Source of the DNA: Pardosa pseudoannulata
Lineage: Eukaryota; Arthropoda; Arachnida; Araneae; Lycosidae
NCBI GenBank assembly: GCA_032207245.1
Contig: CM063506.1
Coordinates: 18,076,182 to 18,140,181, forward strand
Direction: 5' to 3'
DNA length: 64,000 bases
The notes under the pieces were generated by a model that worked only from the letters and a program-made list of their open reading frames with translations, was not told the origin of the DNA and made no database searches. The stretch's first letter is position 1. Every line of letters starts with the position of its first letter. Shown piece by piece: positions 11,049 to 25,206 of this stretch. The position numbers and the translations under genes are program-made.

Positions 11049-12050
11049 GTAAAATCTTAAATATTTGAAATAATGAAACAGCACTAACATTTTCTCAACT
11101 CTCGAAATATCTAACCATGCAGTAAAATAGTTCTTTTCTGTATTACAAAGATTTAAATTTCCGTGTAAGAACCTTGATGAGTCAAAAAAAAATTATCATC
11201 ATTTGCTTTAATAGCACTGCTATCTGATACTATAATGATTAGTTTTTAATGATATAGATCACTTACTAAAAATATTAAGTAATTTTATTAAAAATCATTA
11301 ATATATTATGAAGATGATTGATATTCTATGCTGAAACCGTTTCTTTATGACACGGGACGGAGGTGGATTATTTCTTCTATGCCATCACAATGGTTATGTG
11401 TATATGTGCGTTAACTACTTTAAAGTAAATATGTTGATCTACCTGGCTCAACAATCTTGTGCAGGATATCTTGGTTCTTAAAAAATGTTTTGCCAATAAA
11501 TATCTTTAAATGAGGACAACTATGAATATGATCAAAATGTTATAAATTTTCAAGAACTTTTGACTTAAAGTCATAATAAGATCACTGGATTTGATGACCA
11601 TTTTGTGCCCAAGACCTCCTCTTTACTTCATAACCTCTAAAGTAAAGCTCGTTTTGTCATCACCAAAGATATCTGTGTTCAGATTCAACGAAAATGCTCA
11701 TTTTGACAATACTTGTATGGATTTAGAACATATTTACTGCTGCATCACTATGCACTTTTAAAGAAGATTTAGCTTTTAATGTAAATAACCCTTTTGATAA
11801 TTTCTGAACCTGTCGGGATTAGTGACCTCTTGACGTCTATGCGTTGGTACGTATGTACTTGGCATAACTCAAAAACAATTAGCTGTACAAAATTGAAATT
11901 TTGTATTTCTGATACAATGTCTTTTTGTTACCCACCTTTTTGACTGCAATCTGCACAGTTTATAGCTAAAAAAACTTTCAAATAAATTGGAAACTGAATA
12001 AGATATTTACATGTAAAAATATGTACATTTAGGTAGAGTAGAATCTTTAT
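11049..12050. other. AT-rich non-coding DNA
   Basis: No gene. A segment near 11845-11910 (GTACGTATGTACTTGGCATA, then GTTGAAATTTTGTAT-like sequence) resembles 48350-48405, so it may be an ancient dispersed repeat. Confidence 0.4.
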
Positions 12051-12830
12051 ATTTAAATATATAGAAATGCTCCGGATTTAGCATTATTACGGCAGTTGCA
12101 GGTTCTCCGCATTTTCCATAAACCAGCCAGTTTATTTAGTTTGGTTGAGAGAGTTTTGCTGTTTAGTTGATCAGCCCAGGTGTTCTCCAGGCCTTGTGTG
12201 GGTGCTTGAAATGCAATCTTTTGTAAAGGTTGTTTCAAACAGGTAGTAGTCGGGTGTGCTCTGGTCACCGCAAAACAAAACTAGCCGATTCGGAAAGGAG
12301 GAACCGGGTTAGGTACACTAGGATTGGTACATGCCCAGTAAGGAACGCTCTAAGGGCTTGTACTACCTGTAACCAGCCTCCCACCCGAAGTCGGGTGTAG
12401 GGTGTTAAATTGTTGGTTCGGTCTGACCGTCCGACAACAATGCGGTACGCAGGGGCCTAGTCAGCATTCCACCCATAAAATTTAAAATAACAACAACAAA
12501 AAAAAATGTAGACAATCTAAGCAAATAAGTACTTTTCCGAAAGTGCGGGGGATACTCCGCAGGGGTCCTGCCCAGGTTAAAAGTCCGGTTGACCAGGTGT
12601 ACTACATTTAACTTTCTGATACGAGATCAGGTGTTGGTGAGGGAAGCAGTATAGGCACAGGGCAGTTGTGATGGCCATTTGTGAAGGGGTACTTTGACAC
12701 TTGCGGTGTGGTTTTAGGGCTGCTTTGGATATTAGCCTTGCAAAAATTATAATAACTATAAAACAAGAAAATCTCAATATAGCTAAAACAACATTGCGAA
12801 TCTCCGCAAAATGGCAGTACTTGAACTCTA
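12051..12830. other. G+C-richer block of probable repeat origin, unidentified
   Basis: Two G+C-richer segments (12060-12475 and 12545-12830) are separated by an A-rich run with (AAC)n at 12485-12510. The phrasing (for example CCCAGTAAGGAACGCTC and ACCCGAAGTCGGGTGTAGGG, an internal hairpin near 12383-12400) looks like the 3' region of a retroelement more than host sequence. No reverse transcriptase or other motif is visible in any frame, and I cannot name the family. Confidence 0.35.
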
Positions 12831-13837
12831 GTCAGGCGACAAGATTACCTTGAGAAAAGAAACCTAGTATATATCTTGAAAAAGAAAGTGCAAATGATTA
12901 TTCTGATGATGCATCATACATATTTTACGAAAGAGGTATAATATAATAAAAGTACAAGGAAGTCATGTGGAAGCCATACACATTAGATTTTTTATAAATC
13001 GTTTCCTGACAACTAAGACAAGGACTTTTGTGTTGCATGTTGTTAATGTGCATTTTGAGATATATCTGTTTTTTAAATATTAACTGATTTAAATAAGAAA
13101 TATTTTATTCACAGAAAAAAGTTTCATTTCCCTTTCAGCAATGATTTATTAAAATAGCATTTTGTTGATGCTTAGTTTTGATGTTATTTCAAATTATCAA
13201 CAAACACTTTTCGCATATCCAACATAACAGGTTATTTCTCTTTCGCGTATGTTTCAAACTGTAATAAATAATGTTTTGCCAGAGAGTAATTTCGACTCTC
13301 GATTACAAGGCAATAAATTTTAGTATCCGGTGAATCATTACTCATTAAGAATATCGCAACTTTGAAAAGTATCGTCGCTTTATTTTAAAGTGTTTTCATC
13401 AACACCAAAGTGAGAATGGAAAATATGCATTTTTTAATTTATGAAAAGAGAGATGATGAAAAACTGCTTGCGACCAAAGACTGAAGATTTTTGACTTTGT
13501 AATTTCTTTGTAGGAACTTTGTAAGAAAAATAATCTTCATTTTAAAATTTTATTCATATTTATATACAGGTAAAGCGATTTTCGGAAAATGAGTATAATT
13601 CTTGTTATATTTTAGGTTTCTAAATGCTTAATAAAACTATATAAAAAGTTATAATATATTGAAAACTTTTTTCATGTGTTTAAAATTATGAAATTTCTCT
13701 TGATTACAGTAAAATTATAGAGCAATTAATATAGAAGAAATTAAAGCTATGTTATACCATTAGTACCATTAGCCATAATATAAAACAAATTCCACTCTAT
13801 AGACAAGCCAAAATTTTCTTTTGCTTGTATATATATA
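12831..13837. other. AT-rich non-coding DNA, nothing recognised
   Basis: No coding frame, tandem repeat or transposon end seen. Confidence 0.5.
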
Positions 13838-13953
13838 CAGTGGACTCCGCTTAATGTGATCAATTTGGGACATCGTGATTTTGATAACAGTAACCGATTG
13901 ATAACAATAAACGCTACGCGAAATTAGATAAATTTACCCACCACCCTCTTTAA

Positions 13954-14864
<911 letters not shown>

Positions 14865-15318
14865 CAAATTGACATGAACTAAATTTCAAAATAAAATAAA
14901 AAAACTCACCTTCTACTTATGTACTGTATGTTACCGTTTAAAATATAAGAAATGTATACATAATAAAAAAATTGATCAGTTGTTGACTGTTTACAGCTCT
15001 TTCTAAGAAGCTCATTGATAAACTGTTCGTAACCATAATTTTTTTTAAATCATCAGAGCGGTGTTGAACTCAACGTTTCAACACTTTCAGTGCATGTCTT
15101 ATTTCAGCACTTGTAGGAGGTGACTCAGTATCAAGAGGTCTGACTCATTAGTTCCATCAACCTGTCATAATGATTTAAAATTTCAATTTTTTTAATGTTT
15201 TAATGTTTTCTGCTTTCCATATCAACAAGCTGCATGTAAGCGAGTGAGACATAAAATGTAAATACGCTCCTTCTCAGTTCCGATTAGAATGTGTTACCTT
15301 CTGCTTATCTGACAACCA

Positions 15319-15411
15319 TTGGCCGTTTGCACTCGGCTTTAAACAGTATTTTAGATCTCAGTAGCCCACCTATAGTATAAAAAGCACATCACAGCGTCCA
15401 AAACCAAACCA
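15319..15411 (+). mobile_element. SINE 3' part, degenerate
   Basis: GGCCGTTTGCACTCGGCTTTAA and following blocks align with the SINE body, ending in AAAACCAAACC. The tRNA-like head is absent; the copy begins inside the pogo remnant. Confidence 0.7.
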
Positions 15412-15460
15412 ATTGTATACTTCGGAGGGTAAAACCGAACAATGACCTACAAGTAGGGTG

Positions 15461-15645
15461 TTTGGTTTGGTTTAGTTTGAAGCACTATGTTCTACATTTT
15501 GCAACACGAGGGCTAATGAGACCGGGACCTACTGCTTAAACCCGATTCCGAATGGCTATGAACATCCATACCACAGTGGGATTGGAACCCACGAACTCTG
15601 TTTCGAAGGGCAGCATCGTAACCATTCGGCCATCGTTCATCCAGG
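15461..15645 (-). mobile_element. tRNA-derived SINE, inverted copy
   Basis: Reverse complement of the SINE: TTTGGTTTGGTTTAG tail, GCAACACGAGGGCTAATGAG, ACCGGGACCTACTGCTTAAA and ATGAACATCCAT body, B-box complement near 15585-15600 and A-box complement (ACCATTCGGCCAT) near 15620-15633. Full length, but the target duplication is too decayed to call. Confidence 0.9.
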
Positions 15646-16745
15646 TAGTGTATTATCTTTTGATACCGTCGGTTTGAATTCTTTTGTTGACAGAAATGTT
15701 TTTAGCCACTCGACATGTGTTGAGAATTAACTCTCTCTAACATTTATTCTTCTTATAAAAAGAAGTGCTAAGAACTAAACTATCCTCAAAAGTTAAACAT
15801 GATATGTTAAGAGATGATATTTCATGAAATGCAAAGCAAAATGTCCAGGTTCTAATTCAAAGAAAAAATGTTCAACTTCGGAAAATCAGCAAACAATTTT
15901 GATTAATTTATAATCAATCGTTTAAAATTTAATCATTCTTTAATTCCCATACAATTTTTTATTCACTGCTTGCTCGTCATTTATTATTTCTTCGACCCAA
16001 TTTCTTCTTTTCTTTAAATATATTTTTTATAGCTTATCAAATTTATTTCTGTCTTTTTTTGTCTCCTCTCTTTTGATACTCTTTTTGTATTATATTCTAC
16101 TGACACAGATTATTTTTTTTGAGCTTCAAATTTGTCTCTAAAAATGTTAAATGATCCTTTTACCACTCCGTGTTTCCCTGTCACTCCCCCCTTTTTATAA
16201 AATGATAACAAACTCATTTTCTTAAAAAAATCAAATGTCATTTTTTATAAAGATTTACTCGTCTTTTGCCTAGAGTGGAGGTGTTGCAGCTGTCTCTGAA
16301 TATGTTGACAGTTTATTTTAGAATAATGAATTTTATTATGTGATAATTCATCAGTCTTTCTATTTAGATGAAAATATTAGATTAAAAAACAATCCAATTC
16401 TTTAAATCAACTATTTTAAATCAACTGCTTTACATCTCCATATATTCTTACTCACTGCCAACTTGTACTATTTTTCGTGCAATGTACGAATTTACAGATG
16501 ATTATACAATACTTCGGATAATTTAAAAAAGTACGAATTTTTAGGAAAAATGACATGGAGAGAGAAAATCTTTATAGAAAGCATATATAATAAATTATTT
16601 ATAGTGAATTTTTCTGTTGATTTTTCATTTAATAAATAACTAATTTCGAAAGAATTAAAGAGCGAGTCTTCCATACATATTATATGGAATTATTCTTTCA
16701 TACTGCTATATGTAATGTATATGTATGTATAAATTTATATATTTA
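15646..16745. other. AT-rich non-coding DNA, nothing recognised
   Basis: Pyrimidine-rich around 15960-16190. No supported coding frame. Confidence 0.5.
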
Positions 16746-16747
16746 TA

Positions 16748-16876
<129 letters not shown>

Positions 16877-16949
16877 GTGTTTTAAAAATTTTATATTTGT
16901 ATTCGACAGTATACCGCATGTGTGTGCACGTAAATAATATACAGGGCAT

Positions 16950-17750
16950 CTGCCAAAATAAAATGTTTCAAATTCATGACTTTTCATGACTTTCCCTGAT
17001 TTAGCAGATCATTTTCCATGACTTTAAAAAGCTTTCGTTAAAGTATATATGAATAAAACTTCTGATGTACATACAAATAAAATATATGCTTTTAGAGAAA
17101 TTACAGGAATTTTATCATAAAAAAACTATAAACTTACTTTATAAGAGTTAATAAACTCACATACATAAAAATAAATTGTTGTATCTACATACCTAAGTTT
17201 AATCATATAGCAATTTTTCAATCAAAATGTTTCCAATTTGAATTCAGGGTACTTTGGTATTATCCAGTTGACCATGAATAATAGCCAAATATAACTCTAT
17301 AATGTTTATATACAGTATCCCCAGAGATAAACTTATATTTTGTGCAAAATTCTTAATTTTTATTAAAAAATATTAATTATTATATTAATAAAATTTTAAC
17401 CTACAATTTAAGAAAAAACCAGAATAATATACATTTACCCACCCATTGAGCTTTCTTGCTTTGAGTTTCCTTGGTGAACAAATTTTACTTGGTAATATGG
17501 TCAATAGGATAATACATAAATACCAAACTCAGTAACTTCAGCCAAATGACAAGTAAATACAGAATTAAACAATTCAATGCATTTTTTTTTCATCGGTAGT
17601 TTAGCGGATCCATGACTTTCCATGACTTTTACTCATTTTACTTGAAAAATCAAGACTTTCCATGACAAAATTAATCCATTGTCTAAATCCATGATTTTCC
17701 ATGACTTTCTCTGAATTTCCAGGTGCGCGGAAACCATGCATGCGTTTACA
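16950..17750. repeat. Region bounded by CATGACTTTCC-type short repeats
   Basis: TTTCATGACTTTCC, TTTTCCATGACTTT and related 10-15-bp motifs recur at 16975-17030 and at 17605-17715, enclosing about 600 bp of AT-rich DNA. Such CATGACTTTCC clusters often belong to decayed DNA-transposon ends, but I find no clear TIR pair, so I list it only as a repeat. The following 17751-18171 shows nothing recognisable. Confidence 0.45.
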
Positions 17751-18171
17751 CATTAAAATAGCATACCGGTAAAATTTGACTAATTTTAAAATTGTAATTT
17801 TTGTAGATATGGTCATTAAAAATACAAGGGAAAGCAGCCTCAGTATAATACCAAAGTGATGCCGTGTTCTAGAGAAAAGTTTTTCGCTTATACTATGGAT
17901 GATTAAATGAAATCAGAAATTTTTGTTTTGGTTTAAAGGTATATAGTTACATTTTTGTGAAAGTATTAACTCTAAAATGCTATCCGGATTTTGTTGAACT
18001 TTCCTGCTTTCAAAACGTCGGCAAGACAACATTTTAAAAATTTATTTTAAAGTAAGGAGAAGTAAATAATACATACGCTTTCCTATTAAAACGCGATTTA
18101 TTACCAATTAAAGTTAGTTTCAGCTTTATGCAGTTTATTATTTTAATTATAGAACGTATCCAATGCGTAAT

Positions 18172-18340
18172 AGCTGAGCAATGACCGAATGGTATAGTGG
18201 TGCTCTTCGGTACCGGAGTTAGCGTGTTCGAATCCCTCTACAGTATGGATGTTCGTTACCGACTTTAGGCAGTAGGCCCCGGTCTCATTAGTCATAGTTT
18301 AGCAAAACAGTGCACCGCAGAGTTCCAACCAAACTAAGGC
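18172..18340 (+). mobile_element. tRNA-derived SINE, diverged
   Basis: Head with ATGACCGAATGGTATAGTGG (A box) and GTGTTCGAATCCC (B box), then ATGGATGTTCGTTACCG, GCAGTAGGCCCCGGTCTCAT and a CCAACCAAAC end. A small internal deletion removes part of the GTTCGGAATCGG block. Confidence 0.9.
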
Positions 18341-19023
18341 ATAATGATATAGTTCTAGGATTAAGTATATTTTATTGGCTTCTGCCTAAGAATTATGTAA
18401 CAGAATATGTTTCCACGTAGGAAAGGTAGTACTAGATAAACGACGACAGTAAGGCGTTGCAGTTTTCTTTGAATTTATTGACACTTTCATACTAGTCTAC
18501 CTAATTCTATTATGTGAGACCACTTTACGAAAAATTAATTTTTGAATGCTAGTCCCTTTACATACATGAGAAATTAATTTTTGGTTTCAGGGACAGATGC
18601 TTTACTACTCTGTATTAGAACCTAAGTATTTCAGGCTGCAGTTTAAAATCCACTTACAAAGATATGCCAATTAATGATCCGTTGTAGCTTAATCAGCAAA
18701 GGCAGATATACCGTGACTGGAGGGTAGAGGGATCGATTCTAGAGTTTGCCAAAGATCCGCCGTGTTCTGTAATGGCGGCAGGAGCAAACAAGATAGATTC
18801 ATGGTTGCAATGTCCATCAAGTTCCCAAATGGTAACTCAGGAGGTAATAGGCAACCCTGGGGTTCTTCTGCTTGGTCCCTGCTTCTGAATTACGAGGACA
18901 CATTCTTTAGAATTTCAACCTCTCGAGGTAATAGTAACTATTTTTACATAAAAAGATATATGACTTCTAAATGGATACGACAAAGAGCAAAAAAGCATTC
19001 CAAAAGGTTTTATTTAAGACCTG
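18341..19023. other. Non-coding DNA with a tRNA-like segment near 18678-18755
   Basis: TTGTAGCTTAATCAGCAAAGG and GAGGGATCGATTCTAG resemble the A and B boxes of a tRNA, but no cloverleaf can be folded with a proper acceptor stem, so it may be a second tRNA-derived repeat. A 111-codon open frame at 18762-19097 runs into the LTR that follows and shows no known protein features. Confidence 0.35.
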
Positions 19024-19028
19024 TTGAT

Positions 19029-19574
19029 TGTGAGAGTGCAGCTATGTTTAGATTTGCGAAACTGATTTGCTCGCCGCACTCACACGTTGTGGGTTGAATG
19101 CCCAAGTTTTTTTCGCAACTCCAGGAAGCGTGTGGTGTGGACAGAGAAAATAATTGCACTTAAACTTCACCAAGTTTTGGAGAATCGTGATTGGTCTCCA
19201 GGAGGCGATTCAGGACCATCCTTGGAGTCCCGGTCCTTCTAGGCAGAGCCGGAAAAGGACGCATTGTAAAAAGAACAATGGAACAACGAACAGGATAATG
19301 GAAAAAGTGTAGGGTTGCCTGAGTCGAAAGAAGGAAGGTAAAGAATGCAGCGTTCTCTTGGACATTGGCAATTTTTTTTTTGAGGCGTAGCACGTGGAGT
19401 GCTCCTTTTACTTTTTAATTTTTATATTTTTTTTGCATATTTTCTTGTCGTTTCTTCTAATTTTGAACATTGTAATATAGAACAGTGGTACTATACTATA
19501 ATTAAAAGCAATATAAAGCAACTTGGGGTTATCGGTGTCTTCGAAATGACAATGCAATGTACTACACCACAACA
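19029..19574 (+). repeat. 5' LTR (546 bp)
   Basis: Starts TGTGAGAGTGCAGC, ends CACCACAACA. It matches 20055-20598 along its whole length. The short reverse-strand ORFs inside occur in both LTRs and are shadows. Confidence 0.93.
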
Positions 19575-19707
19575 ATTGTTAAAAATTAAATTTGGGAAAA
19601 AGGATTATTTTAAAGAAAGGCATGAAGCATTTTCAAAATTAAAGGAGAAAGAGGGACAAACGGTACAAAATTTTGCAGATGAAATTGAAATGTGTAAAAA
19701 TTTGTAA
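19575..19707 (+). pseudogene. Residual gag fragment of the LTR element
   Basis: The frame open from the LTR continues into the internal region. It gives a lysine- and glutamate-rich helical stretch containing FGKKDYFKERHEAFSKL, then EGQTVQNFADEIEMCKNL and a stop. The pattern GQTVQNFADEIE matches the retrotransposon gag domain signature of the type (E/G)(S/T)VxxFAxxI. About 44 codons remain of a protein that is normally several hundred long. No primer-binding site is evident directly after the LTR, consistent with deletion. Confidence 0.6.
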
Positions 19708-20054
19708 AAATGTTTATTGTGAATATAAAGTAAGATGGTTAATAATAAGGTAGTTCAATAATCTTAACATAAGTCATTTTAAAAGTGTTGGTACAAAATG
19801 TATGAAGTTGTAATGGAGCTCAAATGAGTATCAATTGTAATTGCCATTTAGGTTTGAATTTGATTTAAGATTATGAACTTAATATACTGGATTTTTACCA
19901 CTGTTTCTATACTTAATTTTTCTCAATCTATGTATACTTTATTTTTGCTACTGTTTCTATACTTAATTTTTGCCAATGTTTCCATACTTCATTTTTTTTC
20001 GCCCTTTTATTCATATGTGTCAAAAGGAATTTTTTTGCTGTCGATGGGGAGGAG

Positions 20055-20598
20055 TGTGAGAGTGCAGCTATTTAAGGTTTGCGAAACTGATTTGCTCGCT
20101 GCACTCACACGTTGTAGGTTGAATACCCAAGTTTTTTTGCAACTCCAGGAAGCGTGTGGTGTGGTCAGAGAAAATAATTGCACTTAAACTTCACCAAGTT
20201 TTGGAGAATTGTGATTGGTCTCCAGGAGGCGATTCAGGACCATCCTTGGAGTCCCGGTCCTTCTGGGCAGAGCCGGAAAAGGACGCATTGTAAAAAGGAC
20301 AATGGAACAACGAACAGGATAATGGAAAAAGTATAGGGTTGCCTGAGTCGAAAGAAGGAAGGTAAAGAATGCAGCGTTCTCTTGGACATTGGCAATTTTT
20401 TTTTAGGCGTAGCACGTGGAGTGCTCCTTTTACTTTTTAATTTATATATATTTTTTTTGCATATTTTCTTGTCGTTTCTTCTAATTTTGAACATTGTAAT
20501 ATAGAACAGTGGTACTATACTATAATTAAAAGCAATGTAAAGCAACTTGGGGTTATCAATGTCTTCGAAATGACAATGCAATGTATTACACCACAACA
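20055..20598 (+). repeat. 3' LTR (544 bp)
   Basis: Starts TGTGAGAGTGCAGC after the purine tract and ends CACCACAACA just before TTGAT. The sequence 19889-19997, just inside, holds a small tandem repeat (CTGTTTCTATACTTAATTTT). Confidence 0.93.
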
Positions 20599-20603
20599 TT
20601 GAT

Positions 20604-21590
20604 TATATTTAAAAGGAGGGCAGATAAATTTATTTTTAATCCGTCATTAAAGTGTTTAACAGTAGGTACAAGTCTTATTAGCAATCGTCCAGCAAAAAAC
20701 AAACCATAGTACTTTACTCCAAATCCAAACTAAACCCGTTTTAATATGAAAAATAAACTTTACCATCTAGATTAATTTCAGTTTCTGCACGCAAACATCT
20801 AATCTCGTCTCTTATCTAACAATTTCATTTAAATGCTCTTTACAGTCCTCAGCATGAAAGCTTTTGAAAAGAACATTTATTTATGCAAAACAGCTAAATA
20901 CTAGACATGTAAAAGCCGTTATAAAGGAAGAGTTTTAATATAAAATGACAAATATTTGTTTGTTAATTATATGCAGGAAACGCATGCTACATTCATGAAG
21001 CAATGTTTAAGTTTTCAAAATTCATGCATAAAACAGTCAACTAAAACATATAAAAACGATGTTAAATTACTTTTTGGTTTCGCTCATGTGAGTCTCAGCT
21101 TAGTGAACTATGTTTTGACAGCCGTAGAATAATATTTTTTTGCACTCAAAAGTATTAATATTTTGAAACGAAAATAATTTTCTTCTTTTCTAGGAAAGGA
21201 ATGTTTACATCAGACTGCTTCAAAGAAAAAAAAAGATTCTTGCTCCGGTAGGGAAAACTACATTTATGGTGAATAAATTAGGTATTTTTAAATATTAGAA
21301 AAATATGCTTTGCTATATGAATATGTTTTGGATATTTGTTTTAAATTTTTGATTCACGGATAGAAATATATTTCGATTATTTATTTTCTTTCAGCTTTAT
21401 AGAAAATATACGATTTTTGGTATTATATATAAAATATTATCAGTAAGTAATGCATATATAATTCTTTTTGCTATAGTAAATTTAGCAAAAGTATTAATGG
21501 ACAATAGAATTGGAAAATGTCTGCATATAACGTGATGAAAATCTCGGTGACTCTAGTAACCTTAGCGTTAATTTCTTATCACACGTGACC
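20604..21590. other. AT-rich non-coding DNA, nothing recognised
   Basis: No coding frame, RNA gene or transposon end was seen. Confidence 0.5.
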
Positions 21591-21593
21591 ATA

Positions 21594-21842
21594 TACATGT
21601 TGAATAAACAACAGATTCAGTTTATCACTTCCTTTACTGATGAAGAAGTCATGATTTTCTCGTGTGGTAGCAAAAAATTTGCAATTTAAAGATTTTTAAT
21701 TTTTTATTTTAAAGAACTTATTACGTGCCAAACTGAAACAAAATAAATTGATTGAAAACTTTTTGCTATCCCATGTGAAATCTACACATTTTTAATAGGG
21801 AAAAGGAATTGTAAACTGAATCTGTTGCTTTTTCAACATGTA
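21594..21842. repeat. Foldback (inverted-repeat) element, about 250 bp or more
   Basis: ACATGTTGAATAAACAACAG and CAGATTCAGTTTA on the left return in reverse complement on the right (TAAACTGAATCTG, 21812-21824; TTTTTCAACATGTAC, 21829-21843). Pairing continues inward at lower identity (CGTGTGGTAGCAAAAA against TTTTTGCTATCCCATGTG). Probably a MITE whose outer ends (perhaps out to 21560 and 21890) are decayed. No target duplication is clear. Confidence 0.6.
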
Positions 21843-21990
21843 CAAGCTGACATATAGTAATACAACACGTGGTAATCACAATATTGCACATATTTTTATA
21901 ATTGAAAATCGTTACATTTAAATTTTTATTACTTTCAAATGTTTTTCATAGCCAACGGTAAAAAATTTGCATTCGCTCAGGTCCGGCCAC

Positions 21991-22110
21991 TATAAATGAA
22001 GAAACAAATTTTCTGCTCGTTGTTCCAGAGTAAGCGCTCGGTGCAGCAGTTTCTTCCAGTTGCAATCTCCCTCTATCTGTAGCTGACGCTTTTTCCGTTA
22101 TCAGTTCCAG
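21991..22110 (+). promoter_or_regulatory. Possible core promoter and first non-coding exon
   Basis: TATAAA at 21991-21996 lies in a G+C-richer island. About 115 bp downstream, TTCCAG|GTAAAC at 22110/22111 would make a good splice donor. A transcript starting near 22020 would have an untranslated first exon of about 90 bases. This is inferred from motif spacing alone; no initiator element is decisive, and in AT-rich DNA TATAAA is common by chance. Confidence 0.2.
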
Positions 22111-22269
22111 GTAAACTCTCCTCTTCCCTTCATCACATTTTGTTGCGAGGTCAACAATATCAACCCTGGATCCTTAGTTATCTCCAATTTTCCGTTTTTC
22201 GTCTTTGTCATACACATAACCACTAATGCTTGATGTGCTGTTGCAAGTTTTAAGTATATTCAGTTGTTT

Positions 22270-23270
<1,001 letters not shown>

Positions 23271-23280
23271 TTATTTATTT

Positions 23281-25206
23281 AGAAATAGAATTCTATAATT
23301 ATAATTTCGATTTTTTGGTTATTTCTACATATGCACAAATATATTTGTTGGGTGTTTAAAGTTTTCACCACTACAACCATGTAAATTTATGATAAGACCT
23401 TAAATCGCTGTTTAAATGGCGTTTGTGATGACACCACTAGCTTTGGAGTAGTAATGGTCACTGATTGTATTTCTTTTAAGAAAAGGAAAGGAACTTAGTG
23501 TAAACTATTCCTGAATGTGAGCTTTATTCCTCTTTAGTTTTCTAGTTTTACGCGATAGTATCGTATGACAGTCCATTATTCTTTTCTCTAAAATACCTTT
23601 TTGACAATTACATTGTTTGTTTCTATCGTACTATAGATTGTCTATTCCTACCGTTTTGGTGTTTTGGAGGAGGATGAGCAGTAAAAAATTAATTTACTGA
23701 TTATTATATAAATTAGAATTTTCTGAAAAAATAACTTTAATATCTGTAGTAGTCCCATAATTCTGAAGTATGTCAATCAAAAAGACATACATTAAATTGA
23801 TTACATCGTAAGTCCTCAAATGCATTTTAAAATTATATATTAATATTTTTTTTATGTAGCTACAGTATTAAGCAAAAATAAAGAATAAAAGTCAATAAAT
23901 AAAGAATTCAATTAATTCCATGTGCAAAATTCATCTGCTTATTAATATGTTAAAATAACTATAAGTCTAATTCGAAATGATATTTATTCAAAATTTCAAT
24001 ACAATTAAAAAAAAAGAAAAAACAGAACTTTTGTTTTTAATCAAAATTGAAAAATTTGTATTTTACCGAATCTAGAGTTTTAAACGTATTCTTAAAAATA
24101 GATTTAGTTAGATATTTTTTCAGTACTATGATATTATATTATATTATTCAGTACTATGATATATTATATTATTCAATACTATGATATTATATTACTGAGA
24201 TTTTACCTCGAACTTTTTGAACGTTTCAGGATAAGTATGACTGAAGTTAAAAATGTTTTATATAAAAAAAACATGCTCTAATGGATAAACACAAGTGTAC
24301 AAAAAATGAAAAATAGTTTCCTATTGATATTATACAAGTTGAAAATATTACAGTAAAAAAGCTCAAAATTACTAAATTGTAAATTCTTTTCTTTCAATAA
24401 GAATCATGATCAGTAACAAAAAATGTTAGTAAATCACGTTAAACAAATAAATAAACACTTATAGAGCATCTAACAACATTTTTCACCTGTCCTGCTTTGT
24501 CTTTTCAGAATCAAAAGCCGGAGTAATTTATACTTTCACTCTTTGCTTTTTTAAACGGAATCTTTTTTTTTTTTACTACAATTACACTAGAGAAACAGCG
24601 AGACTAAATTTAAACTTGTTTATGCAATCATCATAATTCAGAGAAACTTAAGAGCGCATGCTCCGGATGAAAAATAATTTTCTGCAAAAGATTACTCCAG
24701 ATTAGAGATCAAGAATAAATCTTGGAAGATCTAGACAAAAATTATTTTTAAAATTGTGATAATTTAATTTTCCGTTTAATTGTATTTTAGCGAGAAAAAA
24801 ATTATTTTCTAAGTATTATGTTTTGAGTTACCATAATGCTACTGTTTAATGGTACAAAAATTTATGTCTTGCTAAATAATCATTTCCTCTTTTTAGAATA
24901 ACGTTCTTGACATTTTGTTTTAACGCCTCATTTTGTTGATGTTCTGGAATTAAAACGAATCTTATCAAATTCCATTTTCATTCTAGAGAATTCAATGTCT
25001 TAATTTAGAATTTCTTGTTTTAAGAGATTAGTTCACATTTGATGGGACTTTAGTTAAAAAATTACAGATGAACTAACAGAAAATAATCATAATTGAGTTT
25101 CGAAAAGAGAAATGTTTAACGAATGATTTGGAAAGCAGAAGTATGGAACAAAATTAAGTAAAAATCAATTCTTTTACTTCGAATGTGCTTTAAGTTACAG
25201 GTTTAA
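23281..25206. other. AT-rich non-coding DNA with one small tandem repeat
   Basis: Three copies of a roughly 30-bp unit (CAGTACTATGATATTATATT) lie at about 24120-24198. Nothing else recognised. Confidence 0.5.

Larger units (their letters stand above)
19029..20598 (+). mobile_element. Short LTR retrotransposon, paired LTRs, 5-bp target duplication TTGAT
   Basis: A 1570-bp element made of two LTRs and only 480 bp between them. TTGAT occurs at 19024-19028 and again at 20599-20603, directly outside TG...CA LTR ends. A purine run (GGGGAGGAG, 20046-20054) sits directly 5' of the downstream LTR, where the polypurine tract that primes plus-strand synthesis should be. Protease, reverse transcriptase, RNase H and integrase are all absent. 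It is a deletion derivative that could have moved only in trans. The LTRs differ at roughly 20 positions by eye, so insertion is fairly recent. Confidence 0.95.

Noticed and set aside
18678..18755. Standalone tRNA gene
   Set aside because: Box-like motifs only; acceptor and anticodon stems do not pair.
19160..20599. Minus-strand ORFs at 19160-19393, 20191-20415 and 20234-20599
   Set aside because: They lie inside the two LTRs, wholly or for most of their length, and recur only because the LTRs are duplicates.
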